A program made the translations under genes and the position numbers. The notes under the pieces are model-generated. The model saw only the letters and a list, made by a program, of their open reading frames with translations, made no database searches and was not told where the DNA came from. A DNA stretch of 64,000 bases. Origin: Rhodocyclales bacterium. GTDB taxonomy: Bacteria; Pseudomonadota; Gammaproteobacteria; Burkholderiales; Rhodocyclaceae. This document shows, one piece after another, positions 1-12,833 of the stretch. The stretch's first letter is position 1. Each line of letters starts with the position of its first letter. The DNA lies in contig JACRMV010000001.1 of the NCBI GenBank assembly GCA_016235025.1, positions 620,001 through 684,000 of the forward strand, in the 5' to 3' direction.

Positions 1-695
1 ACGAATCCCGCAGCCATCAACACGGCGTTGGCCGCGAACGCCTGATGCCAGAATGCACCGGACCGCCGCCAGAAACCCATGACAATCAGAATTGCAGCGA
101 GCGCGAGGAGTTGACCGATTTCGACCCCGGCATTGAATGCAAGGATATTCGGAACCAACCCGTCTTGAGACAGGGTGAATTCTTGCAGCTTGGTTGCGAG
201 ACCAAAGCCGTGAAAGAAACCGAAAACAAGCACGGCGGCCTTCGTGTTGGGCTGAAAGCCAAACACGCGCCGGAATGCGCCCAGATTGTCGAGTGCCTTG
301 TACACGACCGAGAGGCCGATGATGGCATCGACCATGTAGGGATTTATGTGGGTGCCGCTGAGGACGCCATAAAGCAGCGTGATGCTGTGTCCGATCGCGA
401 ACAGCGTTACATAGACGCCGACCTCACGCATCCGGTACAGAAAGAAGATCACGCCAAACAGGAACAGCAGATGGTCATATCCCGTAACCATGTGCTTTGC
501 GCCCAGGTACATGAAGGGAATCAGTTGCGCACCGCTGCTTTGTTCTATAAACAGCTTGTCATCATCCGCGACGCCGTGTGCAAATGCACTGGCTGTCAGA
601 AAAAGAGAAAGCAAAAGCATGGCAAGAGCACGCTGGCACGAGAAGGCAGGGCCAGCAAAGCGGCGCCCTATGCAAAAGGTGAATGGTCTATTCAT
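1..695 (-). CDS. HupE/UreJ-family membrane protein, partial (C-terminus outside window)
   Basis: Not in the ORF track because its stop lies beyond base 1; I read it from the reverse complement. The start at 695 gives an N-terminus with a hydrophobic segment ending in ASAFA, like a signal peptide, followed by HGVAD. The mature part has GYDHLLFLFGVIFF, FAIGHSITLLYG, MVDAIIGLSVVYKALDN and FFHGFGLATKL, the His-containing membrane motifs of the HupE/UreJ family. These are integral membrane proteins proposed to handle metals such as nickel; the function here is not shown. An inner ATG at 620 is an alternative start. It follows ftsB on the same strand after about 108 bp in which I see no strong terminator. 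Confidence 0.75.
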   Translation of the reverse strand, partial: MNRPFTFCIGRRFAGPAFSCQRALAMLLLSLFLTASAFAHGVADDDKLFIEQSSGAQLIPFMYLGAKHMVTGYDHLLFLFGVIFFLYRMREVGVYVTLFAIGHSITLLYGVLSGTHINPYMVDAIIGLSVVYKALDNLGAFRRVFGFQPNTKAAVLVFGFFHGFGLATKLQEFTLSQDGLVPNILAFNAGVEIGQLLALAAILIVMGFWRRSGAFWHQAFAANAVLMAAGF

Positions 696-803
696 ATTCC
701 AGCTTGATCGTGCATTGTTATTTTCGTTAAGCATTCAAGAAGCATGTTTTTCTCTGGTCAGCTCCGGATGCTCCGGCCTGTCGGCCATGGCGCCCGATCA
801 GAA

Positions 804-1103
804 TTAAGGCGCCTTGCCTCCCCGGGGAGGCGGCGCCAGCGGAACTTGAACGAATACCTCGCCCGCCTTGATGAAACCCAGTTCAAAACGCGCCCGCTCT
901 TCAATCGCCTCAACGCCGGACTTGAGATCGCGCACTTCGGCATCTAGTCCCGCGTTGCGCTGCTCCAATTGTTGATTGACCTCGCGCTGCGCTGCCAGTT
1001 GCTGGCTGGTGTCCCAGACACGGAGCCAGCCGCCCTTGCCTAGCCACAGCGGGTATTGCAGCAGGGCGATCAGGGCGACCAGCAGCCACGTCAGGCGGCT
1101 CAT
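804..1103 (-). CDS. ftsB: Cell division protein FtsB
   Basis: The 99-residue protein has one N-terminal membrane span (about residues 4-22, [17 protein letters not shown]), then a periplasmic coiled coil rich in Gln, Glu and Leu (about 30-70) and a short Pro-rich tail. This is the septum formation initiator (FtsB/DivIC) architecture. In the family, FtsB forms the FtsQLB complex that activates septal peptidoglycan synthesis. It lies 8 bp downstream of eno on the same strand. The eno-ftsB pairing is typical of proteobacteria and supports the call. The length matches E. coli FtsB closely. Confidence 0.93.
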   Translation of the reverse strand: MSRLTWLLVALIALLQYPLWLGKGGWLRVWDTSQQLAAQREVNQQLEQRNAGLDAEVRDLKSGVEAIEERARFELGFIKAGEVFVQVPLAPPPRGGKAP

Positions 1104-1111
1104 CGACGGAT

Positions 1112-4965
<3,854 letters not shown>

Positions 4966-4994
4966 TTACTGCTGGCAGGGCATCAACGTATAAT
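4966..4994 (+). promoter_or_regulatory. Predicted sigma70-type promoter for prfB
   Basis: A perfect TATAAT (4989-4994) is preceded at 17 bp by TTACTG (4966-4971), a weak -35. The predicted start site is about 30 bp upstream of the prfB ATG at 5029. It lies in the divergent pyrG/prfB intergenic region. Confidence 0.5.
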
Positions 4995-5028
4995 TCACTT
5001 CCTTCACAAAACCGGGTGTACAACTGTC

Positions 5029-6133
5029 ATGGAAGCCGAACGCATCAACGCCGTCGCCAACCGCATCGCCGATCTCACAGCGCGCGAGCAAGAGCTGCGG
5101 AGGTATCTTTGACTACGATGCCAAGGCATCGCGTTTAGAGGAAATCGTCGGCCTGCTGGAAGACCCCAAGGTCTGGGACGACGCTGAAAAAGCACAGACA
5201 CTGGGCCGCGAGCGGAAATCGCTCGAATCCGTTGTTCTGAGCCTGGACCAGATCGCACAGCGGCTGGTCGATAGTCGTGAACTGTTCGACCTGGCCAAAG
5301 ACGAGAACGACGAGGACACGCTGGTCGCCGTCGAAAATGATCAGGCCGAAATCGAGAAGGACGTTAGCGGCCTGGAGTTCCGCCGCATGTTCAACAACCC
5401 GGCCGATGCCAATAACTGCTTCATCGATATCCAGGCCGGCGCCGGTGGCACCGAGGCTTGCGACTGGGCCAGCATGCTGTTGCGGCAGTACCTGAAATAT
5501 TGCGAACGCAAGGGCTTCAAGACCGAAATCCTGGAAGAAACCGATGGCGACGTGGCCGGCATTCGCAGCGCCTCGCTCAAGGTCGAGGGCGACTATGCCT
5601 ATGGCTTGCTGCGGACGGAAACCGGTGTGCATCGCCTAGTACGCAAAAGTCCCTTCGATTCTTCCGGCGGACGCCACACCTCCTTTGCCAGCCTTTATGT
5701 TTACCCCGAAATCGACGACTCGATTGAAATTGACATCAACCCGGCCGATCTGCGTGTCGATACTTTCCGCGCCAGCGGCGCCGGCGGCCAGCACATCAAC
5801 AAGACCGACTCCGCGATACGCATCACTCACGTTCCATCCGGCATTGTCGTGCAATGCCAGAACGACCGTTCGCAACACCGCAATCGCGCCGAAGCGATGA
5901 CCATGCTCAAGTCGCGGCTCTACGAAGCCGAACTACGCAAGCGCCAGGCCGAGGCCGACAAGCTGGAAGCCGGCAAGACCGATGTCGGCTGGGGCCACCA
6001 GATTCGCAGCTATGTGCTGGACCAGAGCCGCATCAAGGACCTGCGTACCCATGTCGAGACCTCGAACACGCAAAAAGTGCTGGACGGCGACCTCGACCCG
6101 TTTATCGAAGCCAGCCTGAAACAAGGCGTGTGA
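5029..6133 (+). CDS. prfB: Peptide chain release factor 2, expressed by programmed +1 frameshift
   Basis: RF2 recognises UAA and UGA and releases the nascent peptide. The gene is in two frames: a 27-codon first part (from MEAERINAV to QELRRYL) ends at an in-frame TGA at 5110-5112, and the rest continues in the +1 frame from GAC at 5111 to the stop at 6133. The joined product is 367 residues, against 365 in E. coli. The catalytic [10 protein letters not shown] motif is present. The ORF track shows only the downstream part from an internal ATG at 5387, which would lack the N-terminal domain. lysS follows after 27 bp, the usual prfB-lysS order. Confidence 0.95.
5099..5113 (+). promoter_or_regulatory. 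Programmed +1 ribosomal frameshift site of prfB
   Basis: GGAGG (5099-5103, an internal Shine-Dalgarno) is followed by TAT CTT TGA C. This has the same arrangement and spacing as the classic E. coli RF2 site. When RF2 is scarce the ribosome pauses at UGA and slips from CUU to UUU, which gives autoregulation in the known family. Confidence 0.95.
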
Positions 6134-6160
6134 TTTCCACTTTGCAACCGGACCACTCTC

Positions 6161-7672
6161 ATGAGCGAACAACAGCCCCTTCCCACTGACGAAAACCGCC
6201 TGGTTGCCGAGCGCCGCGAGAAACTCAAGGCGTGGCGCGCCGCCGGACAGGCTTTTCCCAACGATTTCTCGCGTGAGAATCTGGCCGGCCGGCTTGATGA
6301 ACTTTACGCGGAGAAAACCCGCGAAGAACTTGAGACGATGCCGATTACGGTCAAGGTTGCCGGTCGCATCGTGCTCAAGCGTGTGATGGGCAAGGCCAGC
6401 TTCGCCACCATCCAGGACATGTCGGGACGCATCCAGCTGTTCATCAGCAACGATTCTGTCGGCGAGGAGGCGCACCGCGAATTCAAGCACTGGGATATCG
6501 GTGACATCGTCGGTTGCCAGGGCAGCTTGATGAAAACCAAAACCGACGAGTTGACGGTGCATTGCAATTCGGTTCGCCTGCTGACCAAGTCGCTGCGGCC
6601 GCTGCCGGAGAAGTTCCACGGCCTGACCGACATCGAACAAAAATACCGCAGCCGCTACGTCGATCTGATCACCAACGAGCAGACACGCCATACCTTCGTC
6701 GCCCGCAGCCGCATGGTGCAGTCGATTCGCAACTACATGACGCGCGACGGCTTCCTTGAGGTCGAAACGCCGATGATGCACCCGATTCCCGGTGGCGCGG
6801 CAGCCAAGCCGTTCAAGACCCACCACAATGCACTGGACATGGAATTGTTCCTGCGCATCGCGCCGGAGCTCTACCTCAAGCGCCTGGTGGTCGGTGGTTT
6901 TGAGAAAGTGTTCGAGATCAACCGCAATTTCCGGAACGAGGGCTTGAGCCCGCGGCATAACCCGGAATTCACCATGATGGAGTTCTACGAGGCTTACTCG
7001 AATTATTCCAGACTGATGGATTTCACCGAAGGCCTGTTGCGGCATTCCGCCCGTGAAGCGCTGGGCACCGAGGTCTTTGAATATCAGGGCCGCACACTCG
7101 ATTTGTCAAAGCCATTTGCCCGCCTGACCATCGTCGGCGCGATTCACCATTACCATCCCGGCTACTCGTTTGAACAGCTCAATGACATTGACTGGCTGAA
7201 ACAGAAGCTCGCCGATCTCAGGGTAGACCTCAAGGCGCCGCACCTCGTCAATGCCGGCCTCGGCACCTTGCAGCTGATGCTGTTCGAGGAAACCACCGAA
7301 GCCGAACTGTGGGAGCCGACCTACATCATCGACTATCCCGCCGAGGTTTCGCCGCTGGCGCGTCGCAACGATACCCACCCCGACATCACCGAACGTTTCG
7401 AGCTGTTCATCGTCGGCCGCGAGATCGCCAATGGCTTCTCGGAATTGAACGATCCGGAAGATCAGGCCGCGCGTTTTCAGGAGCAGTCCAAGGCCAAGGA
7501 TGCGGGCGACGAAGAAGCCATGTATTACGATGCCGACTACATTCGCGCCCTCGAGTATGGCCTGCCGCCCACCGCTGGCTGCGGCATCGGCATCGACCGG
7601 CTGGTGATGCTGCTGACCGATTCGCCGTCGATCCGCGATGTGATCCTGTTTCCGCAGATGCGTCCTGAATGA
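6161..7672 (+). CDS. lysS: Lysyl-tRNA synthetase, class II
   Basis: This enzyme charges tRNA-Lys. The 503-residue protein has an N-terminal OB-fold anticodon-binding domain (about residues 60-150, with [19 protein letters not shown]) and a class II catalytic domain. Motif 2 is visible as [20 protein letters not shown] and motif 3 as [13 protein letters not shown] near the end. The length is normal for bacterial LysS. It follows prfB closely and its TGA overlaps the ATG of mnmC (ATGA), so mnmC is probably translationally coupled to it. Confidence 0.98.
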   Translation: MSEQQPLPTDENRLVAERREKLKAWRAAGQAFPNDFSRENLAGRLDELYAEKTREELETMPITVKVAGRIVLKRVMGKASFATIQDMSGRIQLFISNDSVGEEAHREFKHWDIGDIVGCQGSLMKTKTDELTVHCNSVRLLTKSLRPLPEKFHGLTDIEQKYRSRYVDLITNEQTRHTFVARSRMVQSIRNYMTRDGFLEVETPMMHPIPGGAAAKPFKTHHNALDMELFLRIAPELYLKRLVVGGFEKVFEINRNFRNEGLSPRHNPEFTMMEFYEAYSNYSRLMDFTEGLLRHSAREALGTEVFEYQGRTLDLSKPFARLTIVGAIHHYHPGYSFEQLNDIDWLKQKLADLRVDLKAPHLVNAGLGTLQLMLFEETTEAELWEPTYIIDYPAEVSPLARRNDTHPDITERFELFIVGREIANGFSELNDPEDQAARFQEQSKAKDAGDEEAMYYDADYIRALEYGLPPTAGCGIGIDRLVMLLTDSPSIRDVILFPQMRPE

Positions 7673-9711
7673 GCGCTGCCCCGCTGGTTCCCGCAGAGCT
7701 TGCGGCAACTGGCGAGGGCACGCCATTTTCGCCGCTGTATGACGATGTGTATCACGCCGCCGCCGGTGGCCTGGCGCAGGCACGCCAGGTGTTCCTTGGC
7801 GGCAACGATCTGCCCGCGCGCTGGCTCGGGGCGGAACATTTCACCATCGGCGAGACTGGCTTCGGCCTCGGCCTCAATTTCCTCGCCACCTGGCAGGCCT
7901 GGCAGACAGCGAGCATGCCGTGCCGCCTGCATTATGTCGCGCTCGAAAAACATCCCTTCCGCCATGACGATCTTGCCCGGGCGCTGGCGCGTTTTCCCGA
8001 GCTGGATGCGCTGGCTGCCGAACTCGTGTCCCGTTGGCCGCCGCTCGTTCCGGGATTCCATCGCCTGCATTTCGCCGGCGGCCGACTGACGCTGACACTC
8101 CTCTTCGGTGATGCCCCACACCTGCTGCCGCAACTGGTCGCCTGCTTCGATGCGCTCTACCTCGATGGTTTCGCCCCGGCGAAGAATCCGGAGATGTGGT
8201 CGCCCGCCCTGCTCTCTGCCCTCACCCGGCGCTGCCACGACGGAACCACGCTGGCGACCTGGAGCGTAGCCGGCGACCTGCGCCGCACGCTGGAACACCT
8301 CGGCTGGACCCTTGAGCGCCGTCCTGGCTTTGGCGGCAAGCGTGAAATGCTGACGGCAAGCCGGCCGCTCGCCGTATCACCATCCGCTACGGCGAGGAGA
8401 CTTGCCCGCGAAGCGGAAAGCCCAAGTCTGCAAAGCTGGGCGTTTCTTGCTCGACCGCCTTGTAGCGCAGTTGCTTCACCAGCGCCGACTTTTCCCGCTC
8501 CCGGCGCCGATGAGCGCAAGGCGATCGTCATCGGCGCCGGCCTCGCCGGTACGGCCATCAGCGAGCGGCTGGCCAGTCGCGGCTGGCGGATCGAGCTTTT
8601 CGAGCGGAATCCTGCTCCGGCGCAGGAAGCCTCGGGAAATCCTGCCGGCATCCTGCTGCCGCTACTGACGAAAGACGACGCGCTGGCCGGCCGCCTGTCC
8701 CGCGCCTGCTATCTGTACGCGCTGCGCCGGCTGGCCGGACTGCCGGGCGTGCGCTGGTCGCCGTGCGGCGTGTTGCAGATCGCCCGCGACAATGCGCATG
8801 AAGATTTGCAGCGGGCAACCATCGATGGCCAACACCTGCCAACCGAATTCGCCGCTTTTCTCGCCCGGGACGCGGCCGCAACGCTGGTTGGCCGACCGTT
8901 GGCGCAGGGTGGCTGGTGGTTTCCCGGCGGCGGCTGGGTAGCTCCCGCCAGTTTCTGCACCGCGCTGCTGGCGGCGGCGGGGGAACATGTCCGCGCCCAT
9001 TACGGCGTTGCTGTTACCCGTATCGCGCGCGCCGCCGGCAGTTGGCAGGCGTTCGCTGCCGACGGCAAGCTGCTCGCCGAGGCGCCGCATCTGATCCTCG
9101 CCAATGCCCAGGCCGCCAGTGCGTTGTTGCCCCGCCCCATCCCCTTGACCTTGACGCCGATTCGCGGCCAGATCAGTTACTTGCCGCCTGCCGCGATCGG
9201 TGCGCCTGCGCTGCGGCATGTGCTCTGTCGCAATGGTTATCTGACACCACCTGACGCCGGTACGGCATGCCTGGGCGCCAGTTTTGACCGGGACGACCAG
9301 GACATCGCGATGCGTTCTGCCGATCATCGCGGCAATCTGCAGCGGCTGGAAGAGCTGCTGCCGGGAATCCTCGCCGGTACGGCGGCGTCCATCGATGCCG
9401 GCCAGCTTGAAGGTCGTGTCGGCATTCGCACCGCCACCCGCGACCGCCTGCCACTGGTCGGCGCCCTGCCGGCTCCGATGACAGCGGAACAGGCAAGCCG
9501 GCTGACGCTGGCCACGCTGCCGCGAGAGGAAGGATTGCATGTCCTGCTCGGTCTCGGCGCCCGTGGCATGGTCTGGGCGCCGTTGCTCGCCGAACTGCTG
9601 GCCAGCCAAATGGCAGACGAGCCGCTGCCGCTCGAATGCGGATTGGCCGATGCTGTCGATCCTGCCCGTTTCGAACTGCGCGCCTTACGGCGCAACAGCA
9701 AGTTCCAGTAA
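7669..9711 (+). CDS. mnmC: Bifunctional tRNA 5-methylaminomethyl-2-thiouridine biosynthesis protein MnmC
   Basis: MnmC finishes the mnm5 modification at the wobble uridine. The C-terminal FAD domain removes the carboxymethyl group and the N-terminal SAM domain methylates. The 680-residue protein shows the methyltransferase half (about 1-235, [15 protein letters not shown] and [14 protein letters not shown]) and an FAD/NAD-type dinucleotide fold starting near residue 285 ([17 protein letters not shown]). Residues about 235-276, exactly between the domains, are encoded by a long copy of the dispersed repeat (ASPAPTF at its end). The frame is intact, so the enzyme is probably functional with a repeat-derived linker. 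It overlaps lysS by 4 bp. Confidence 0.95.
   Translation: MSAAPLVPAELAATGEGTPFSPLYDDVYHAAAGGLAQARQVFLGGNDLPARWLGAEHFTIGETGFGLGLNFLATWQAWQTASMPCRLHYVALEKHPFRHDDLARALARFPELDALAAELVSRWPPLVPGFHRLHFAGGRLTLTLLFGDAPHLLPQLVACFDALYLDGFAPAKNPEMWSPALLSALTRRCHDGTTLATWSVAGDLRRTLEHLGWTLERRPGFGGKREMLTASRPLAVSPSATARRLAREAESPSLQSWAFLARPPCSAVASPAPTFPAPGADERKAIVIGAGLAGTAISERLASRGWRIELFERNPAPAQEASGNPAGILLPLLTKDDALAGRLSRACYLYALRRLAGLPGVRWSPCGVLQIARDNAHEDLQRATIDGQHLPTEFAAFLARDAAATLVGRPLAQGGWWFPGGGWVAPASFCTALLAAAGEHVRAHYGVAVTRIARAAGSWQAFAADGKLLAEAPHLILANAQAASALLPRPIPLTLTPIRGQISYLPPAAIGAPALRHVLCRNGYLTPPDAGTACLGASFDRDDQDIAMRSADHRGNLQRLEELLPGILAGTAASIDAGQLEGRVGIRTATRDRLPLVGALPAPMTAEQASRLTLATLPREEGLHVLLGLGARGMVWAPLLAELLASQMADEPLPLECGLADAVDPARFELRALRRNSKFQ
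8371..8494 (-). repeat. Long copy of the dispersed repeat, forming the MnmC interdomain linker
   Basis: About 124 bp. Its ends match the copy at 43741-43826: one end has GCTACGGCGAGGAGA, the other has CTCGACCGCCTTGTAGCGC and CAGCGCCGACTTTTC. In between it carries about 37 bp absent from the other long copy. CGCCGTA and TACGGCG (8370-8394) can pair as a 7-bp stem. It is in frame within mnmC. Confidence 0.88.
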
Positions 9712-9799
9712 CAGGTGTAACAGCAGATTGCATTGGTAGGCAAACTGTCCTATGTTGCGTTATCCTGATTACATTAATTGACCACCGAAGGAGCACATC

Positions 9800-10447
9800 A
9801 TGGAAACAAGCCCAACCAAATCCGCCACCCACCCGATGTTCCTGATTGCAGCGGCTTCCGTCGCCGCCGTCAGTTTTGCCGGCATAGGCTATCTTGCAGG
9901 CTGGCTGCCCGGGCCGGGAAAGAGCGCGGAGTCTGCCGCTATCACTCCGACTACGCAAGTCATGGAAACGACGCCGGAAAATGCAAAAGCCCCCAGCGCC
10001 AAATCCAGCGAAACAACAGATAAAGAATCGGGCGCAAAGTCCGTAAAACACCGCTCAAGCGCCGTCTCGTCAGCGCCGACTTCTTCGCATGCATCCTCCA
10101 CTGCGGCAGTTTGTGCCGATTGCGGCGTGGTGAGTTCAGTCAATGAAGTCATGGTTGAACCCGCTGGCAGCGGAGTCGGTGCAGTCGCCGGTGGCGTGGT
10201 GGGCGGTGTGCTGGGCAACCAGATCGGGAAAGGTAGTGGCCGCACCATCGCCACGGTGCTTGGCGCCGCCGGTGGCGCCTATGCCGGCAATGCCATTGAA
10301 AAATCCACCAAAAAGACCAAGCGCTATGATGTCGTGGTGCGTTTTGACGATGGCACGACGCGCACTTTCAGCAGCACGACGGCGCCCGCCTGGCGTAGTG
10401 GCGACCACGTCCGTCTGGAGAATGGCGTGCTGACGGCACGCCAGTAA
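9800..10447 (+). CDS. Glycine-zipper 2TM-domain protein, membrane anchored
   Basis: The 215-residue protein has an N-terminal hydrophobic segment (about 14-34, MFLIAAASVAAVSFAGIGYL), a Ser/Thr/Lys/Ala-rich low-complexity linker (about 40-100), a CADC pair, then a glycine zipper (about 122-155, GAVAGGVVGGVLGNQIG and GAAGGAYAGNAIE) and a C-terminal domain ending in GDHVRLENGVL. This matches the outer-membrane SlyB/PcpY-like glycine-zipper group. The role is unknown but probably envelope-related. AAGGAG lies 10 bp upstream of the start. A degenerate repeat copy encodes part of the linker (SAVSSAPTSS). Confidence 0.8.
   Translation: METSPTKSATHPMFLIAAASVAAVSFAGIGYLAGWLPGPGKSAESAAITPTTQVMETTPENAKAPSAKSSETTDKESGAKSVKHRSSAVSSAPTSSHASSTAAVCADCGVVSSVNEVMVEPAGSGVGAVAGGVVGGVLGNQIGKGSGRTIATVLGAAGGAYAGNAIEKSTKKTKRYDVVVRFDDGTTRTFSSTTAPAWRSGDHVRLENGVLTARQ
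10060..10086 (-). repeat. Dispersed repeat copy (degenerate) in glycine-zipper gene
   Basis: Plus strand CGCCGTCTCGTCAGCGCC then GACTTCTTC. It carries a few differences from the core. It is in frame in the Ser-rich linker of the glycine-zipper protein, a region likely to tolerate change. Confidence 0.65.
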
Positions 10448-10455
10448 GCAGCGAC

Positions 10456-10483
10456 GAAAACCGCATCGGGCGGATTGATGCGC
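10456..10483 (-). terminator. Weak intrinsic terminator after gltX
   Basis: On the minus strand CGCATC and GATGCG pair around a 9-nt loop and are followed by GTTTT. It lies between the convergent glycine-zipper gene and gltX. The stem is short, so confidence is limited. Confidence 0.45.
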
Positions 10484-10498
10484 CCTGCTGGATACCGA

Positions 10499-11896
10499 TC
10501 AGCAAGGCAGCACAGCATCCAGTCGCGTCAGTACGCGTTCGCGCCCCAGCACTTCCAGCACCGCGTCAATCGCCGGTGATTGCGGCAGGCCCAGGAGCGC
10601 AACGCGCAACGGGATAGCCACATGGGGCATCTTCAAACCCAGCTCGGCTGCGGTCTGCTTCACCGCCTGCCCCAGTTCCGCCGTTTGCCAGGGTGTGGTC
10701 GATAAGCGCTGGCGCAGCGCAAGCAAGGCGTTCAAGGCGACCTCGGTCAGATGCTGGGCGCGTATCTCTTCACCCGGATGCGGCATGACGTAAAACGGAT
10801 GCACTGCATCAGCCAGTTCATTCAGATTGCCGGCGCGATCACGGTAGAGCGCAAGCACGGCAGTAATTTCCGGGCCGCCCGCAATCGAGACGCCTTGCCG
10901 CGCCAAGCGTTGCGTGACTTCGTCGCCCAGTCGATGCAGGTCGGCCTGTTTGATGTAATGCGCGTTCAGCCAGTTGAGCTTTTCGGTATTGAACTGGGCG
11001 GCGGATGCCGTGATATGGTCAAGGTCGAACCACTCTACAAATTGCTCCATGCTGAAAATCTCGTCATCGCCATGCGACCAGCCCAGGCGCGCCAAATAAT
11101 TCAATACGGCTTCGGGCAGGTAGCCGTCATCATCGTATTGCATCACCGACACCGCACCATGACGCTTGGAAAGCTTCTGTCCATCGTCACCGAGGATCAT
11201 CGACAAGTGGGCATATTGCGGCACAGGAGCGCCCAGGGCCTGCAGTAAATTGATCTGCCGCGGCGTGTTGTTCACATGGTCATCGCCACGGATGACATGG
11301 GTGATGGCCATGTCCCGGTCGTCAACCACCACGCAGAAATTGTAGGTTGGCGTGCCGTCGGCACGGGAAATGATGAAATCGTCGAGTTCGGAATTGGCGA
11401 ATTCGATGCGGCCCTTGACCTTGTCATCCCAAGCCACCACTCCTGTCGCCGGGTTACGGAAGCGCACCACGTAGGGGATGCCATCGGGGGGAGGGGGGAG
11501 TGTTTTGCCGGTCTCGGGTCGCCAGCGGCCATCGTAGCGGGGTTTTTGCTTTCGCGCCTCCTGCTCGGCACGCAAAGCGTCCAGTTCATCTTTCGTCATG
11601 TAGCAACGATAGGCGCTCCCGGCAAGCAACATTTCGCTGATGACCTGCTTGTATCGATCCATGCGCTGCATCTGATAGAACGGTCCTTCGTCATGGCCCA
11701 GCCCCAGCCATTGCATCCCATCGAGAATCGCCTGTACCGCCTCTGGCGTCGAACGCTCAACGTCTGTGTCTTCGATACGAAGAATGAATGTACCGCCATG
11801 ATGGCGGGCATAAGCCCAGGAAAACAACGCCGTGCGAGCGCCGCCGATATGAAGAAAGCCTGTCGGGCTGGGAGCAAAGCGGGTGCGAACCGTCAT
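10499..11896 (-). CDS. gltX: Glutamyl-tRNA synthetase
   Basis: This enzyme charges tRNA-Glu. The 465-residue protein has the class I HIGH region as [20 protein letters not shown] near the N-terminus and the KMSKS-equivalent [11 protein letters not shown]. Other catalytic-domain blocks are [14 protein letters not shown] and [15 protein letters not shown]. The C-terminal helical anticodon-binding domain is complete. The length and start fit bacterial GltX. It is transcribed away from the tRNA-Val gene and converges on the glycine-zipper gene. Confidence 0.98.
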   Translation of the reverse strand: MTVRTRFAPSPTGFLHIGGARTALFSWAYARHHGGTFILRIEDTDVERSTPEAVQAILDGMQWLGLGHDEGPFYQMQRMDRYKQVISEMLLAGSAYRCYMTKDELDALRAEQEARKQKPRYDGRWRPETGKTLPPPPDGIPYVVRFRNPATGVVAWDDKVKGRIEFANSELDDFIISRADGTPTYNFCVVVDDRDMAITHVIRGDDHVNNTPRQINLLQALGAPVPQYAHLSMILGDDGQKLSKRHGAVSVMQYDDDGYLPEAVLNYLARLGWSHGDDEIFSMEQFVEWFDLDHITASAAQFNTEKLNWLNAHYIKQADLHRLGDEVTQRLARQGVSIAGGPEITAVLALYRDRAGNLNELADAVHPFYVMPHPGEEIRAQHLTEVALNALLALRQRLSTTPWQTAELGQAVKQTAAELGLKMPHVAIPLRVALLGLPQSPAIDAVLEVLGRERVLTRLDAVLPC

Positions 11897-11997
11897 GAGA
11901 GTTTGAAGGTGGAGGAAAGCTGCGGATTTTACGCCATGCGGCAGGCCAGAGATTGACCGTTGATGGCCCTCTGTGCTTAAATACGCGCCTCTTTCGC

Positions 11998-12072
11998 GGG
12001 CGGTTAACTCAGCGGTAGAGTGCCACCTTCACACGGTGGAAGCCACTGGTTCGATCCCAGTACCGCCCACCA
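11998..12072 (+). tRNA. tRNA-Val (anticodon CAC)
   Basis: The acceptor stem GGGCGGT pairs with ACCGCCC, followed by discriminator A and an encoded CCA. The anticodon arm is CCACC-TTCACAC-GGTGG, anticodon CAC. The T arm carries GGTTCGATCCC. Length is 75 nt. A second valine tRNA (GAC) is at 59331-59407. Confidence 0.96.
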
Positions 12073-12213
12073 CCAGAAGGAAATGAAGGGAATCTGCCCG
12101 GTTGCGGCATGCGATCTGCTGTAGCGTGAAAATGCGGCGATTTTCGCAAATGTCCGCAAACAAGGCCGGGCGTAGCATAATCACGGGTGTTGCGATTTGA
12201 TCAAGATAGCCTC

Positions 12214-12453
12214 ATGACAACAGAATCAACAGAACCCACGTATTGTTACCATTGCCGGACGCATCACCCGCGTAACGAAATGCGTCTGATCGTTACCAAG
12301 ACCGGAAAGCGCTGGCGTTGTGTCCGTAGCATCGAAGCCACGCAGCGCGGCCCCGAGGCGCGCGAAGCCTATGGTCGGCAGGTGTCTGAAATGAACAAGG
12401 CCGAATCAAGGGCGCGCGCCCAGCGCCTGAACAACCTGCTACAGGAAAAATAG
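12214..12453 (+). CDS. Small Cys-containing protein of unknown function
   Basis: I do not recognise a named family. The ORF opens at a GTG at 12187, but ATG 12214 gives the more natural MTTESTEPTYCYHCRTHHP. The 79-residue product has an N-terminal CYHC pair, a His pair just after it and a third Cys in WRCVRS, which suggests a small metal-binding ribbon. A charged, probably helical, C-terminal half (about 40-79) follows. It sits between tRNA-Val and the HNH protein on the same strand, 5 bp before the latter, so the two may be co-transcribed. Confidence 0.6.
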   Translation: MTTESTEPTYCYHCRTHHPRNEMRLIVTKTGKRWRCVRSIEATQRGPEAREAYGRQVSEMNKAESRARAQRLNNLLQEK

Positions 12454-12458
12454 TCCGG

Positions 12459-12833
12459 ATGGCTGCGCCGTCATCCGGCAAGCTCGATCGCATTGTTGCC
12501 GATGCAAGGCGAGCCGCCGAACAGCGGGATCAAGGTTATCGGGAACAGGCGCTGAAGATTTATCCCTGGATTTGCGGTCGTTGTGCGCGTGAGTTCACGC
12601 GGGCAAACTTACGCGAACTGACCGTGCATCACCGCGACCACAATCATCAGAACAATCCTCCGGATGGCAGCAACTGGGAACTGCTGTGCCTGTATTGCCA
12701 TGACAACGAGCATCAACGGCAATTGGAGCACGGTGGGGCAGAGAGTGAAGCCGTACCGGGCAGCCCCGGTACGCATTCCCCTTTCAGCAACCTGAAAGCA
12801 TTGCTGGAGAAAGGGCCGAAGTTCAGGCCGTGA
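12459..12833 (+). CDS. YajD-type HNH nuclease-fold protein
   Basis: The 124-residue protein has an HNH module: the Cys pair CGRCAREF (about residues 39-46), LTVHHRDHNHQNNPPDGSNW with the catalytic-type His pair, and LLCLYCHDNEHQ with the second Cys pair and final His. This matches the E. coli YajD family, conserved single-domain HNH proteins with no established role. The 3' end overlaps the 3' end of the convergent lysC by 11 bp. It is probably a stably inherited chromosomal gene, not part of a mobile element. Confidence 0.8.
   Translation: MAAPSSGKLDRIVADARRAAEQRDQGYREQALKIYPWICGRCAREFTRANLRELTVHHRDHNHQNNPPDGSNWELLCLYCHDNEHQRQLEHGGAESEAVPGSPGTHSPFSNLKALLEKGPKFRP

Noticed and set aside
5110-5112. 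In-frame TGA in prfB as a pseudogene mutation
   Set aside because: It is part of a complete programmed frameshift site and the downstream frame is intact and full length.
11998-12833. tRNA-Val with following small genes as an integrated island
   Set aside because: No integrase, no duplicated tRNA end, and the HNH gene is of the widely conserved YajD type; base composition does not stand out.
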